Assembly: GCF_040436345.1 (NCBI RefSeq) | Contig: NC_133230.1 | Span: forward strand, 18,176,197-18,240,196 | Direction: 5' to 3' | From: Pagrus major | Taxonomy: Eukaryota; Chordata; Actinopteri; Spariformes; Sparidae | Length of the DNA stretch: 64,000 bases | Part shown: positions 1 to 13,041 of the stretch, one piece after another | How positions within the stretch are numbered: the stretch's first letter is position 1 | Layout of the letters: every line of letters begins with the position of its first letter | The notes under the pieces: generated by a model | Seen by the model: the letters and a program-made list of their open reading frames with translations, nothing else | Told to the model about the DNA's origin: nothing | Databases searched by the model: none | Program-made: the position numbers and the translations under genes

Positions 1-2415
1 GCTCTTTAAGCTTGACACACTTCACTCATCTAGTTATCCACATCCATCCCTCTTCTAAGACATTCTTGACACAAAAATCTTGAACAAGAAAATCCACTCA
101 TGCTGCTTAAATGACATCAAAGACTGCTCTCAAAATTATTCTGAGGACGATTAAGCAATATAATAAATGTTTGCATCTTTAGTTCCACACTGGTCATATG
201 CATATACGCATAGTCAGAGAGATACACAGACAGAGAGAGAGCTAGAACACACCACATAGTCAAACATGCCTGAAGGCCCTCACACTTCCTTCCCCTCTAG
301 CCACTACACCTTTTCTACTCACCACCCTACAATTAGCGTGCCTAAAAGTTGCAGGCTTCCGAGGCCAGGCACACACTAATCATAGGTATGCATTGTTGCG
401 TTCAGCTGCCAGGCCTTTAAAAATCAGCACCTCTTGTCTAAGCCACACCTCTTGGCCCAGATTGCTGTGAGTCCACTGCTGCTGTCCGAGGGGTCCCGGG
501 GAAGAAAGAAAAAAAACTCTACAGGTCTGGGTTTTTTTTTTTAAGAATGGAGAGCAGGAATATTTTACCACTCAAGAAAATGGAAGACCACACATCAACA
601 CAGGTTGTGTTTAAAAGTGACTAAGTGTAAAAAAGGGAGGGAGGTAAATATAAGGCAGAGGATCCTGAGATTAGGTTGTTTACCAAGAGCTGTCATCAGC
701 CATCTCCGGTCTTTCTCACTAGAAGCCCTGAGGTCTCTGCTGAGACTGTATGGCGGCAACTACACAGACACTGAATTTCCTTTCCATAGCTGCTATACAA
801 AGAGAGGCCTTCACTTCACCTCTCTTGTGACCAGGGGGCTGCCTGAGCTGCTGATCACATCACCTGTGTTTTGAGGTCGTCATCTGATTCTAGTCATCAT
901 GGAAAGAAACTCCCATGCTATTCTGAGTTTGTCTAACATCACGATCCATGTTGAATTTTTCCATTCTGAAAAAATAGCTCACTCAGTCAAGCTCATCTGT
1001 GATTTGTTTTTTAATTTGTCCGTTCAATTGAATTCAGATTCTGTTTATTATCTGCCAACAGCCACTCAAAATAAGCATTACGCTCCACTCCAAACCTACA
1101 CACCTACGGGCCTACACAGACAGATTAGGATTCATGCAAACACTGCAGATCTTTCATTCATGCATTTCATGCCACGTCTCAAATCGGAAATAACAAGTTA
1201 AATCCGAGATAAAGCTAAAGAAGCTTGTCACGTGAGTGTAAGCGCTCGAGTAATTACTGACAAATAAAGAAACGTGAACAAACACCTGACTGATCTGCAA
1301 ATCATTCCAGCCGTCGTCTTGAAAGTCGAGTAAGTTTCTATTTGCGTTGGACTGCGCTGAATGAGGTTTGCGTCGAGCTAAACACATCCTTTATCCTGCA
1401 GCTGCTTGTCGGCAAAATATAGGAATGTTTAGCTTGTTTACCGACTTAAAGAGAATTGTGATGACCCTGATTGCACTTAGTGAGGGAAGTCAAGGGATGC
1501 CTCTGTTAGCTAAACATCCTGTTGCCCTGTTTAAGCACACTACAGTGTGTTGTGTTCAGCGTGTGAAAAACACAGGAAATGCACTCGGGCCATCCAAATT
1601 TGTGAGATGAGAAAGAAGGCTGACTTCCTGAACTCTGAATACTCTAAAGAATACAGGCATGCTAGTGGGAAAATTCATGGTCATTGCCTTTTTCTGCTCC
1701 ATTTGAAACAAGGGGACACTTTATTTGGGTGCGTAAGCTCGATCATGACAGCGGTAACCCAATTCCAAAAAGGAAGAAGTGAAAACAAGAGGCGACATTT
1801 AGTAAAACGCAGACAGAAACGGTCTTCTGTAGCTTGATTACCCAATGTGAGACATTGTGACATTGTTTGTGTAAATAAGTGCACATTACATTCATATCAG
1901 GCCGACATCTGTGTTTCTGGTGAGAAAAACTATCCCAAGAGACAAATCACCCTTTGATCCACTCATAGCAGCTCACACCTCAGACAGAAAATCTAATCAT
2001 ATACCAAAGGAAGTGTACAATATGTGTCAGGGCTGCACGTGTGAGGTCCTGCATGCACGATACAGTGATACAGAGGGATGTTTTATATGCTCTGCAACAT
2101 AAGGCTGTGGCACAAGCTGTATGAAAGCCAGAGAAATACAAAGAAACTTCTCACACAACATGCTGTCACTATGACAACCAGGCAGAATCATTTAGCCTGA
2201 TCTCTTGCCATTCCACACAGCACAGAAATCCAATAGCATTTAAGTCTTACGCAACCAGGCCACCGATTCACTCTGCAAGGCTTTTAACACATTTGCAAAA
2301 AAAAAAAGATTCATAGGTGCATATGTGGATTTTTCTGATAACTTCTAGGGCTGTTTTATTTTGGAAGGGTTCTCCAGCTGCCTGGAAAGATTTTGGGATG
2401 CAAGGTTGGGCAGCT

Positions 2416-3225
2416 TTAAAGGGTAACACCACCAATTTTACATATTAAAGTGTGTTTACAGGTCTTGGGGCGTACTACTGCATATGTGAAAAAAGTAGTA
2501 TAAAGCCTTTTGTGGCTCCAGAGGAAGCTGCATGAATTACCTCCAGTGATGTCACTCAGTGACTACGTTGCATTGTGGGTAATGTAGGCACCTGGTTTTG
2601 AAGAGGAATGTGTGGAATAAAAAAAGGCGATATCTCTGGTTCTGCTGTGTTGATTTTGATCATTTGTTTTGAGACTTTCCGACAGTGTGTTGGAGTGTGA
2701 TGCTCGACCACTGTACTGCTTTTCAAAACCCTGTGCCTACATTACCCACAATGCAACGTACGCCGTTTTTAGTTACAGCTGGTGAAAACGCAACGTTTCC
2801 TGTAATGCTGCTTCATAATAAAAGCTTTTAAGTGACTAAACAGGGGGCTTTTACTGTGAAGAAGTTATAGGAAATGAAACGTGTTTGTGACTGAATTATT
2901 GGGGCCATTTTGTTGGCGGTTATTCTTCGATAGTAATGCGGAGATCGAGACAAGCGCGTCATTGACACACCGGGGAAGCAGGCAGCCCAGTTGTGGTGGA
3001 AATGCAAATCCTGGTCGTGCCACGAGTAGAGCCAGGCCAGCAGATGTAATGGAAAAACAGCATTAGCCACTGAGTGACATAAATGGAGGCAATTAATTAG
3101 ATTACATGCAGCTTCCTCTGGAGCCACAAAAGGCTTTATTTAACAACTTTTTTTTCAACACATGCAGAAGTACTCCCCAAGACCTGTGAACTCATATATG
3201 CAAAATTGGTGGTGTTACCCTTTAA
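2416..3225. mobile_element. TTAA-flanked fold-back MITE with long terminal inverted repeats
   Basis: TTAA (2416) followed by AGGGTAACACCACCAATTTT is mirrored by AAAATTGGTGGTGTTACCCT followed by TTAA at 3222-3225. The inverted repeats extend about 150-165 bp per side and share the block AGCCTTTTGTGGCTCCAGAG. There is no transposase ORF. A TTAA target and AGGG ends fit Kolobok or piggyBac-like non-autonomous elements; the superfamily is inferred. Confidence 0.8.
2564..2760. repeat. secondary inverted repeat inside the MITE
   Basis: Arms at about 2564-2602 and 2723-2760 share CATTGTGGGTAATGTAGGCA and its complement, with TTTTGAA at the inner end. The pair lies toward the left arm and is independent of the outer terminal repeats, so the element may be composite. 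Confidence 0.75.
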
Positions 3226-4396
3226 CTATGATTAGATCTACAGGTATGTATTTAATTCTCCTGCTCCCCTAACTTTGCAAAGGTGCAAGCTCAAAACCCC
3301 TGTGATAATCCTTATTTATTTACCTTTTTTTAAAAATATTTATTTCATTTATCACTATGACAGTGCTGAAACAACACCACAAACCAGCCCTAATAACAGA
3401 TATCAGTTGTGTGTCTCATTTTGTGATTTGTCTATTCTCAGCCTTTCACTTTACCTCTGGTTTCGAGCTATGCAATAATAAAAACCTCTGTGAGATAGTA
3501 ACACAACCTTGGCTTCAGCCACAGAAACCATGAAGGGGATCTTAATGTAATTCCACGTGCTGCAGCGGAGCTTGCTGCGCGCATTTAAAGCATTTCCCCC
3601 ACAATTTTACATCAAGGCTGGCCCGGGGGCGGTCGATCACGGTGAAGCAGCTTTAATGAAAGAAAACAACAGAAATTGTTAATGGCCGAGAGTGCGTGTG
3701 TCAGCCCAAACCCTTCCTCCAGATTATTTTCTACTTTGCGTGCTATCACACGGACGCTCCCCTCTTGTATCAATGCGTGATTGAAGGGAAACTTCTTTTG
3801 GGAAGTGCGGGGACTACTTTAGGTCAAGTTTGGAGAGAAAGCCTCCTAATTCACCGTACGCGGATGCGAGAGGACGCAGTTTTGTATGATAGACGTTATT
3901 CTTCAACCAGGCACGGCAAACTGTGTGCGGGTTGAGCACATTTTACCGCAAGAGTGTTATGTTTTTACTACGTCGCGGAAGGATCTAATTTTCTCAAGCG
4001 AGGGTCGACACATCCGCCCAGTTTTCCGATGTTTCATTCCCCCCGAGTTGAAAATGGAGTTCGATTAAAGCAGATGTCCAGCAAACTTCTCAAGGAAATT
4101 TCAAGTGTGTACGCTTTTTACTTCACGCGTCGGTGTTCGTACTGAAGACAGCTGAAGCCTTTTTTCGGCGTTGGATGCCTTTACTGCAAATTACTCGGAC
4201 ACGTTGACGGAGCAGCGCTCCACAGCGCTTTTTCAAGTGTTGTCCTGGACCCTGAAGTTGGCGAATGGATGCTCGACAGCCAGCCATAAATAACCTGCCA
4301 AACCTTCCAGTCTGCAACAATTTCTACATGTTTTGAGGATCTATTCACGTTTTTTTTTTTTTTGCGAAGCGGGGAGCTGTGTTTTTGTTGAAGAGG

Positions 4397-4486
4397 ATGA
4401 TGCCGATGGCCCATTTGTTGTGGTCGGATTTTACTTCCAGGGAGGATAAAATGAATCAACGGTTGTCATTCCTCCTCGCGATTTAA
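4397..4486 (+). other. candidate upstream ORF (29 codons) ahead of spred1
   Basis: An ATG at 4397 (two adjacent ATGs plus an in-frame third at 4406) opens a 29-codon frame ending at TAA 4484-4486. This is upstream of the spred1 start if this DNA is in the 5'UTR. Peptide function is unlikely; a translational brake is the plausible role. Whether it lies in the mature transcript is inferred. Confidence 0.4.
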
Positions 4487-4626
4487 CATTAGTTCCAGCC
4501 AGCGAGGCTAACGTTGAGCTAGCTTCCACTTGGTTCTCACAGGGACGCTTTTAGCCAAGGCATGCCCCATCGTACACCGTTTACTTACCATCCGAAATAG
4601 GGGTTGCTTTCTATATGTGAGGGAAA

Positions 4627-4701
4627 ATGGTGATATTTGTGGTATTTTATCCCGCCGTCACTGCGTCGTCGATGCTATTGCTAGGATTTGGATCCCCGTG
4701 A
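4627..4701 (+). other. candidate upstream ORF (24 codons) ending 8 nt before the spred1 start
   Basis: ATG at 4627 (A at -3) runs for 24 codons to TGA 4699-4701, in a different frame from spred1, whose ATG begins at 4710. The very short gap would make efficient reinitiation difficult and so could lower Spred1 output. It is contiguous with the coding exon, so it is likely in the transcript. Confidence 0.5.
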
Positions 4702-4709
4702 GGAAAAAA

Positions 4710-4741
4710 ATGAGTGAAGATTCAACAAATCCAAACAACGA
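4710..4741 (+). CDS. spred1: spred1 coding exon 1
   Basis: Encodes residues 1-10 ([10 protein letters not shown]) plus two bases of codon 11. It is followed by a consensus donor GTGAGT at 4742. The 5'UTR extends upstream, but its start cannot be fixed from the sequence. Confidence 0.88.
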
Positions 4742-7700
4742 GTGAGTGCTCTGTCTACATTTTCCTTCATTGTGATGTTTCTTGCATGTCTTTCTTGCCA
4801 TTAACAGCACTCTTTACGCGGTGAGCAGTGCACTAACAGTCCTCAATGACATTTATCACCGATCGACGCTGGTATTTCATCATCTCACCTTCGTGATATA
4901 AACACAGACTTATAGCCTTTTATTTTGGAGAGCTCTGCAGGCTAACAGAAGGGTGTTTTATGGATTACAATACGAGTTTATGAAGGGAGAGTGTCTGACA
5001 AGCAATGACATGGGCCTGTAGTAAAAAATAATCATCTCGTTATTCATAATTTTGCTCTTATAATTCAGCTAACTAACATGTGCTGTGAGGATTCACATCA
5101 GGCCACAGTGTATATGTAGGTATATTAATGGTTGCGTGCATATAATTTATGTAACAGGATAATTACATGGCCAGGATCTTTTATTATTGCTTTATAGATG
5201 GACAGTTTATGAGCGATCAGTCGTTGTAAATACACACACAGCAATAATCCAGTCAGATTTTTTTTTTTAAGTCTAGTTCAACACATCACGAACAGAAAAG
5301 CCTTGCATTGACAACCCAGATCTCCATGTTAACTGCTGTCCGCCATTATTTTCGGGACATAATCATCGATTAAAATCGTGCACATCATGTTTGCACTTCA
5401 CTCGCAGCCTTTTCTCATATGTAAAAAAATAAATAACAAAAACACACAATAAAACGAAAGCCACATCGTGCCGATTGCGGCAATGTCGACGTCGCGAAGC
5501 TGAAGATGCCATTTTTTTTTTCTCAATCACACTCATTTACATATCACAATCCCCATTCATAAAAACGCTTAAAAAAAGGCGTCACGCGCACGCCCGAACC
5601 CCCGCAACCCACGGGTGTCGGTCGTAATCCGTGCGCGGGGTGCTTTCGTGCACGTCGCGCCCATTTCAGGTCGCATTTTGGTCTTGTTTTAATGGGCTGA
5701 TCCCTTGTGTGCGCTTGTTGACAGTCAGTGAGAAATATCTGCTTCGGGAGGTGCTGCGGTCACATGATCCCTTCCATTCATAAAGTACCTGCCTGCCCAT
5801 TCACAGCACTGTACACTGTTTCGCATTGCACCGACGATCACACAATGATCACATTTCCTGCGTTTTGTGCACAGTGTGTCGCACAGTTTGTCGTTGTTAT
5901 TACGACTCGCGTGTTTTAAAATAAAAGCGCCGCACAGGTTTGATTTAAGCGGCGTTTTCTTCCACCATCTCCGAGGATTTTTCTTTGATAATGTGTTTGT
6001 CACAGGGGAAGTCATATGCCCCTGTCAGCCATTTACAGTGTCATGGTCTAATGTTTGAAACACACCCATGTTTTTCCCCATTCCATCTAATCTCGCCTTT
6101 TATGAGGTTGATTGATTTAATGCATGGGGACTTTGTCCTTGAACTACACTTCTGTGTTTTTTTTATTTATTTTTTTATGTAACATGTACCATGGAGGTCT
6201 TTTTCTTCAAATCAAGCCACAGCAAATAGATTACAATTAAACCACTCGTCCTTTGTTGACACATTCTGTTTTAGGGAATTTATGAAATTCACGTCAGATT
6301 GATTTTTTTGCAATTTGTGACCATTTAGCCTCAACTGTGTGATAATCTAGCATGTCTGATTGATTCTGAATACGTTTTCTCATCATGTTAACCTCGACTG
6401 AGAGAAAGAACAGTGAAATTAAAGCATTTCCTTCATTTTGCTGGGACTCCCCGCAGTAACCTCAGGGACTCCTCGAGGCCCCTCAGGTCCCAGTTTGGGA
6501 ACTACTGCCATCAGTCTACAGATCATCAGTGGTGTGCAAGCTACAGTACGTGCTGGGTTTGTTCCACACTGCGTGATGGCAGCAGCTAAGATGGCGAAGT
6601 GATCCAAACATTGTTGCTATGATTCCACCACCTTTCTGGCTGTTGTATGATTCATAGTTATGGAGTGAACAGAAGAGCGAGCGTTGCCTGTGCCATTTAT
6701 TTTTGCTCAAGCGAGTCTCCTCCGCTCTTTCTAATGACATAACTATTCACAAAAAAGAATATTGTGCATCTTGTTTATTTTTTGTGAACACCGGGACATT
6801 GTGCTCTCTTCCGCTGACAAGATAAATTCAGGTCTTTCGATGAATCACTTGCTAAACCCTCAAAATAAAAATCAGCCGTTTCTTTCATAAGTGGAAATTG
6901 TCAGTATCAATGTGGCTTATCTCTTTAACTGTATGCATACAAGCGTAATTAGGAAAAAATGTGTTTGGTCTGCTGTAGCCTGCGTTGTAAACATCGATTT
7001 GAAAACCTCTCCAAAAAAAATGTGTGAAGAGATAATCCTGAAGTGGTTTTCTCTGAATGACGGGTGGTAAGCCAAGCTGGTGTGCACACACAGCACACCC
7101 TTTTCTGAGAACATGTTACTTGGCCTTGGCGCAACTATGTTCACAAGGCTGAAAAGACAAGAAGGCACATAAAGCCTTGTCAGATTTTTGCTTTTGCGTC
7201 TGCGCCGGGATGCGTGTGGAGAGTGGTGTGATGTAAGGCTAATTTCGCTGAAAGGGACTATGGTGCAAGCTGCCTCTCTGCTGAATGTCACGTTTATCTG
7301 AAATATTTATCTCAGCCATGGCAGTCGTCTGTTGAGGTGCTGGTACCTTATTTTATCTGTAAACTGTAGATACTCTTTGTTTTTTCATAGTCATTGTATT
7401 CATGTGAATAGCTTGTTTTAAAAAGCATTTTATGCCCTGTGAGGTAAAGCTCAGCAATACATTGATTATTATATTGCTAATGTGGTATGAGACTTTACAT
7501 ATTGCCATATTTATATTGTGATATGGCATAAGGGTTGTCTTTTCCTGGTTTTAAAGGCTGCATTACAGTAAAGCGATGTCATTTTCCACACTAGACAGAC
7601 TGGTCTTCCTATTCTAATAAGTGCCTTTACCCACTTAGTCATTTAATACACATGACTCATGTGTGTCAGAATCCCATTGTGTTAATATTTTGTAAAAGCG

Positions 7701-9560
7701 TCACTGGTCATCCCTACAATCGCATTATCAATATTGATGTATATGGTCAAAAATAATTAGATTTATTTGCCCACCACTAACATGTGTTAAAGTGCTTTTA
7801 AGGAGATTTCAAAGTATAAAGATATATATCGTGTATCACAGTATCACAATGCAGCCTGAAAATATCGTGATGCAATTTGAAGCCATATCGGCGCACTGTG
7901 AAACAAAAGTATTACATTTCCGGTTTCTAAACTAGAGTTTTCTTTTCATAAACATCACACATCTCTGGTCTCCTTAATTGTAACGATGAGGAAATAAAAA
8001 ATCAAACGGCTGATCACGTAGATTTCAGCTCATATAGTTTTTTTTTTGCTAAAACGAACCAAATGAATCGCTAATGCGTTTTTATCAGTGAAGGTCAGTT
8101 GCCCCTATGTTCCACTGAGCATGCACGCGTGACGGCCTCATTGTTTTAGATTCCTGCAGTTTTGTTGGTATTGTCTGTTGCCAGTCAGGTGATCCCTCGG
8201 CGCGATTCCTTTCTCTATGTGCTCTTCCTATCTGTGTGATTGATTTGACAGCTCAGCGTTTTATCTGCCAATGTGGGTGTCGCGATCTTATCACCTGAGG
8301 GCTGTTTTTGCACTCCCATTCCTGTTGCAGAGCTTTCCAAACACATTCCTCCTAAACAACCCCCATCATGTCCTGAAACGACAAAGGGAGACAGCTACTT
8401 CAGCTGTTAGGGCTAGTGCTTTATGGCCTGGGTAATTGCCTATATCCTGTGGCCCTTATGTTAAGCTAAATAATTTCCTGGACCTTTTTTATAGTATTAT
8501 TTGGGGTTATTGCCGGTTGTTGGATATGACCTCCATGAAGCCTTAGCTTTACAAGCTGTACTAGTGTACGCTACGGACGTGTCTTACCTTTGACAAAGTC
8601 TGCTGAGCTGAACACATCTTTAGTTTTGCTTCTGTATTCTTTTGAGGAAGTGTCGCTTGTGACCACAGTGGTTTACAGAGACTAATGCAATGTGTTAATG
8701 TACATAGGCACTCTTGTACCAGCATTTTAGGCATGTTCTCACAGTTTATTATGTTTAGAAGTATGTCTTCAATTAAGTTTCCTTACATTGAATTTCTCTC
8801 AGGTTGACCTTATTTACTTTGGGTGAAAGGTTGCATAATCCTGAAAGTTTGCATACATTATGCCGCACTGTATGCTTGTTCTACATGAAGTCGTCGTATT
8901 GTTTGTGTGATTAATGACAATGATCCTCTGTATAACCAGAGGGCTAGGACCGTCTGTAACCGAGACCAGCCAACAGACTGAACAGGCCTTGTATAGTGGT
9001 GGACTGTTCCATTCCCATGGCCAGATTTAGGCCTGGATTCTGTGTATTTTAAACCCAAGCCACTTCCCTCTTATAATTTTCATTTCCTCTTCAAGTATTT
9101 TAGGAGCGAGCATAAACTGGCGTAAATGTCAGCAGTGTATTTAGAGCATATTTCAAACAAATGGTCTTGTTTGTAAGACAAAGACCTGGTGTGGACCTAT
9201 TCTGTGTATGTAGGCTGTGAAGCCTACACTAAAAAACATCCATCACAACAACAAGATAGCAGGGCCTGTCTTTATTTCTTTGTCAAGACAGGCCTCTGAT
9301 GTTCACAGACCATATCTCAGTGCCTCTAAGAAGTGCTTTTAACACTAAGTGTCTGAATTGTGGATATTGTTTTCAGTTGTGCTGCATGCAGAAGCATGAA
9401 GGCTGGGCCTTGTTGTGAGCTCTTTGCTGCAGCTGGGCCGAGATGGTTCTTTCCTGCGAGGCCACAGACATAAAAGGGCACAGATGTAAATCCTAAACCT
9501 TGTGTCTTTGATTGAGTTTCCAAACACTTTGAAAACAGGAAGGGGTTTCTGTGTGTGCGT

Positions 9561-9599
<39 letters not shown>

Positions 9600-12500
9600 T
9601 GTGTTTATTTCTCTGGGAACATTTGGCATGTGTTTCTGGGAGAGATAGGCCCCGGATCCTAGATGAGTGAATTTAAGCGGACATAGCTTTATGTTATCAA
9701 ATAAATGAATTTATGAGTCTTCCAACAAGATTAAAACTTGAGACTTGTAGGAACATATATTTTTATCTTCTCAGTAACTTTTGATCAGATTTTATCCTGT
9801 CTAGTGTCTATATTTAGAATTTGGAACAGACTTTTATTGGTTGGTTAAAGTGTCTCTTGATCCCTTCAGCTCCATGAGGCATTCAGTGGAAATCTGTTTG
9901 AATGTGAATCTAATTGATTTTCAAGATGGACTAATAGGTTGGTTTCTGAAGATGATAATGTTATGTTATTCCCGACAACAGGGCATGCTGTGATGGTTTA
10001 CAACTTGTCATAGCAGTTTCTCTTTACATCCATGGGCCATCATCATGGTTTGGTGGTTTATCCTTCCCAAGTTGCTCCTGGGCCGTATTGATGGTTTCTC
10101 CCACAGTTAAGACGGCTGCCTTGTTCCCTCAGCTTCCCGTCTCCCCCTTGGTCTCAGAGTAACTGACGAGCAGACGCTCTGGTCCCTGGGGACTACTCTT
10201 ACATCAAAGAAGACCAGAGACGCCGCAGCAGTTGAAATTTGTGGTTCCTCTTTCTTTTTTTTTTGTAATGGCAAGCGCAAGGTTTTAATTTTCCAAATGC
10301 TTGTGGTTCAAATTAAGATCATCTCAATATGTGGATTTGATTGATGTTTGAGAATAGTTTTTTGGCATTTGATACACATATGGGATCCTTTTGATTTATA
10401 GCACCACGGCGCAGCGGCACCTCGAACATTGTTGTTGGGGTTTCGAGTCCAATCCAGTAATAGAAGGGTTGGTTAGAAAATCAATGTTAGAAACGCTGTC
10501 TGAGTGAGCAATTTTGACATTCATTTGCTGGTTTCGGTCTATCTTTGATTCGGGTTACAGGCTAATTTGACCCGCAGAGTGCTGCCTGTGATGGATGCTA
10601 CCAGAAGTGACTATGATCGGTTAATTTGTCATCATATTCGAAGATTTTTCTGTGAAAGGATGGTGCTGAACTTGAAGTGTAGTTTCGCCGTGTGTTGCAG
10701 CAGCAGAGTAGGCTTGTGTTTTTTTTTTTTTTTTTCCTGAGTCAGTTGGTAGCTAAGCTGAATGTTCTTGTGAGGGAGATGACTCACCAGCAGCCTGAGG
10801 TGTTGAGAGGAGATAGGGCAAATTTCTCTTTCACTTCTCTTTCTATAGCAAACGTATTAGTTTTCACTGCGGCTAATGTAGCAGGCGTGTGATGCCAGCT
10901 GCCTGATGGTGTTCCTGTAGGCATTGTCCCATTATTAGGCCAGTTTTATTAATGGCTAACAGACAGCCCCTTCAAAAGTGCCTTGTTCTGGGCCTTATGT
11001 CATAATTTGCACTGCATCCGTGTTGGGTCATGTTGGTGTTTGTTTTGGGTATGTCTGTACCCTTGAGTTTGCCACTGGTTATTTAGGGGATTTGAACCGT
11101 GGCTAATTGGCCAGCTAGTTTGCACCGTTCAGATTAGATGCACTGCTGGAATCGACGGTCGAGTCCCAGATTGCATGTTATTCATTTCTTCAATGAGGCG
11201 TGATCACAGTGAAGGAACTGCACCACTTTATCCGCTTACAACTTAAGCTCCAAGTTGCCATTTGTTACTCTAGATTTTTGTCTTGGAGGAAACTGTTATT
11301 GGGGATTACATTTTTATAAATTCTTGACTGCATGCAAATATTACATTCAAGCTTACAAGCCTTGGATTTCTGTAGATCATTTGGCAAGTTGATCAATATT
11401 GAATACATCCAAGATTGCATCTTAGTTATTGTTAAAGCTGTTGAAGACATTTAAAAGTAGCATATTTTATCTATCTATAAAACTACATTTTTTTTAAGAA
11501 AGTCTAGAGAATGAGTCACACACAGAGGAGCATTTCATGCCATCTACTGTTCCCTCCTCTGGTCTCCTAGTGATTGCTTTCCTTTTGGAGGATAATCTAT
11601 AGAATCGGATTGGGATAAGTAGCTTGTGTTTATTTTCCCAATGATATTTTAATGATTTTTCCTCCCCCTCAAAAGTCCAACAAACCAAAGTGGCCTAGTG
11701 GAGCTTGACCAAGCTTGACAGCCTTCCTCCAGTTTTGATACAGGGGAGAGATGGGGAGGAAGAGGGGCGATGGAAAAAAAAAAAAAAGAGGTGGTGGGTG
11801 GGTGGAGGGGGGACTTTTCTCCCCTTTTCTGATGCTAATGAAAGGAGGAATGGTTTTCCAGCTTTTAGCTTGCAGAGTGTGTCTCCCCTGCAGCATGCTC
11901 CGCTGCCTGGACATTGTGGGAGGACAAAACTCCAGGCCCGGGATCCAATAACGTGAAATTTCAGCAGAGAAGCGGCCATTGTGTAGAGAGAGGCAGCCGG
12001 GGAGGGGTTGGGTAGAAGGGGGAGACGGAGCGGAGGAAAGGGAGGGTGACTTGGCGAGCCCCCAGGGCTCAGGCCACATCCTTTCTCTCTCTCCTCTCCT
12101 CCTGCACTCCTCCTCTTCCTTCTCCTCCTTCCCTTCTTCTCCCCCTCCTGTCTTTCTTTCAATGCCCCACCATAGCCCTGTCCTTGCCTCCCCTCCACCA
12201 CTCCCCTCTGGGGTGGGAAGCCCAAGGCTGAGACAGGAGCAAAGCATGATGGCATGCTGGAGCCCAGTGAGCCATGGGCCAGAGCAGCAGACAAACGGCC
12301 ACTTTGTCGACTTAGGAAATGGTTGTCCCAGGATCCCCCTTCTCCACCATACACTGGAGCAGCCGGCCTGGAGGCTCAGGCCTGCCTGGTCTGCACGTGC
12401 TCCCCCATCACGCCTTCTCTTCTCTTCTCTTCTCTTCTCTTCTCTTCTCTTCTCTTCTCTTCTCTTCTCTTCTCTTCTCTTCTCTTCTCTTCTCTTCATA

Positions 12501-13006
12501 GTAAGATACTGTTGATTCTTTTACTATGTATATCATGTTGTAAAGTAGCCATAAAGGCCTTTACACATCCTTTTTTATGAATTGAAAAGGCCACATTCAA
12601 ATGCGGGTGGGAGCTGTTGACTGTCACCTTGGTCTCCACCCTGTTCCCATCCACAGGCACTGCCTCCTCCTCCTCCTCCTCCTCCTCCTCCTCCCCCACA
12701 GTCCTCCGTTCCACTCTCACCCCTCCCTCTGTTTTTCTCTCCTGCTTTTGGTCGGAAATGAAGTCAGTCATCCAGCAGAATAACTTGGAATAATTTGGAA
12801 TGGGGGGCTCCTTTTCTCTCTATCTCTCCCTCCCTCCCTCCCCCCTTCCCCTCCTCCCTCTCTCCCCCCTGCTCGCAGGGCCCAGGCCAGCTGATCTGCT
12901 TCCGCTCTCAATTGTGTGTCCAGTCGACTGTGTGCTCCCAGCAAGGGGCGTGGAGGCCAGCCTTTGTCTCCACTATCCCTCTCTGAACTGTGTGTGTGTG
13001 TGTGTG

Positions 13007-13041
<35 letters not shown>

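Larger units (their letters stand above)
1..4709. other. spred1 5' flank, promoter region and 5'UTR (boundaries unresolved)
   Basis: No coding exon is supported here. The distal 2.4 kb is AT-rich unique-looking sequence, followed by a fold-back MITE at 2416-3225. From about 3550 to 4710 CpG dinucleotides become frequent (for example around 3840-4270), which suggests the promoter and first-exon region. No reliable TATA box was recognised and the transcription start is not assigned. Confidence 0.45.

Noticed and set aside
2828-3127. 99-codon minus-strand ORF
   Set aside because: It falls inside the MITE and has no similarity to a transposase or host protein that I can recognise.
4530-4745. In-frame N-terminal extension of Spred1 upstream of 4710
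   Set aside because: The frame is open back to 4530 but has no ATG, and the predicted extension resembles no SPRED N-terminus; the ATG at 4710 gives the expected MSE start.
11669-12515. Long ORFs on both strands (up to 276 codons) around the pentanucleotide repeat
   Set aside because: They come from the TTCTC array and polypurine/polypyrimidine DNA, which lacks stops; several frames are open at once and no domain or splice signals are present.
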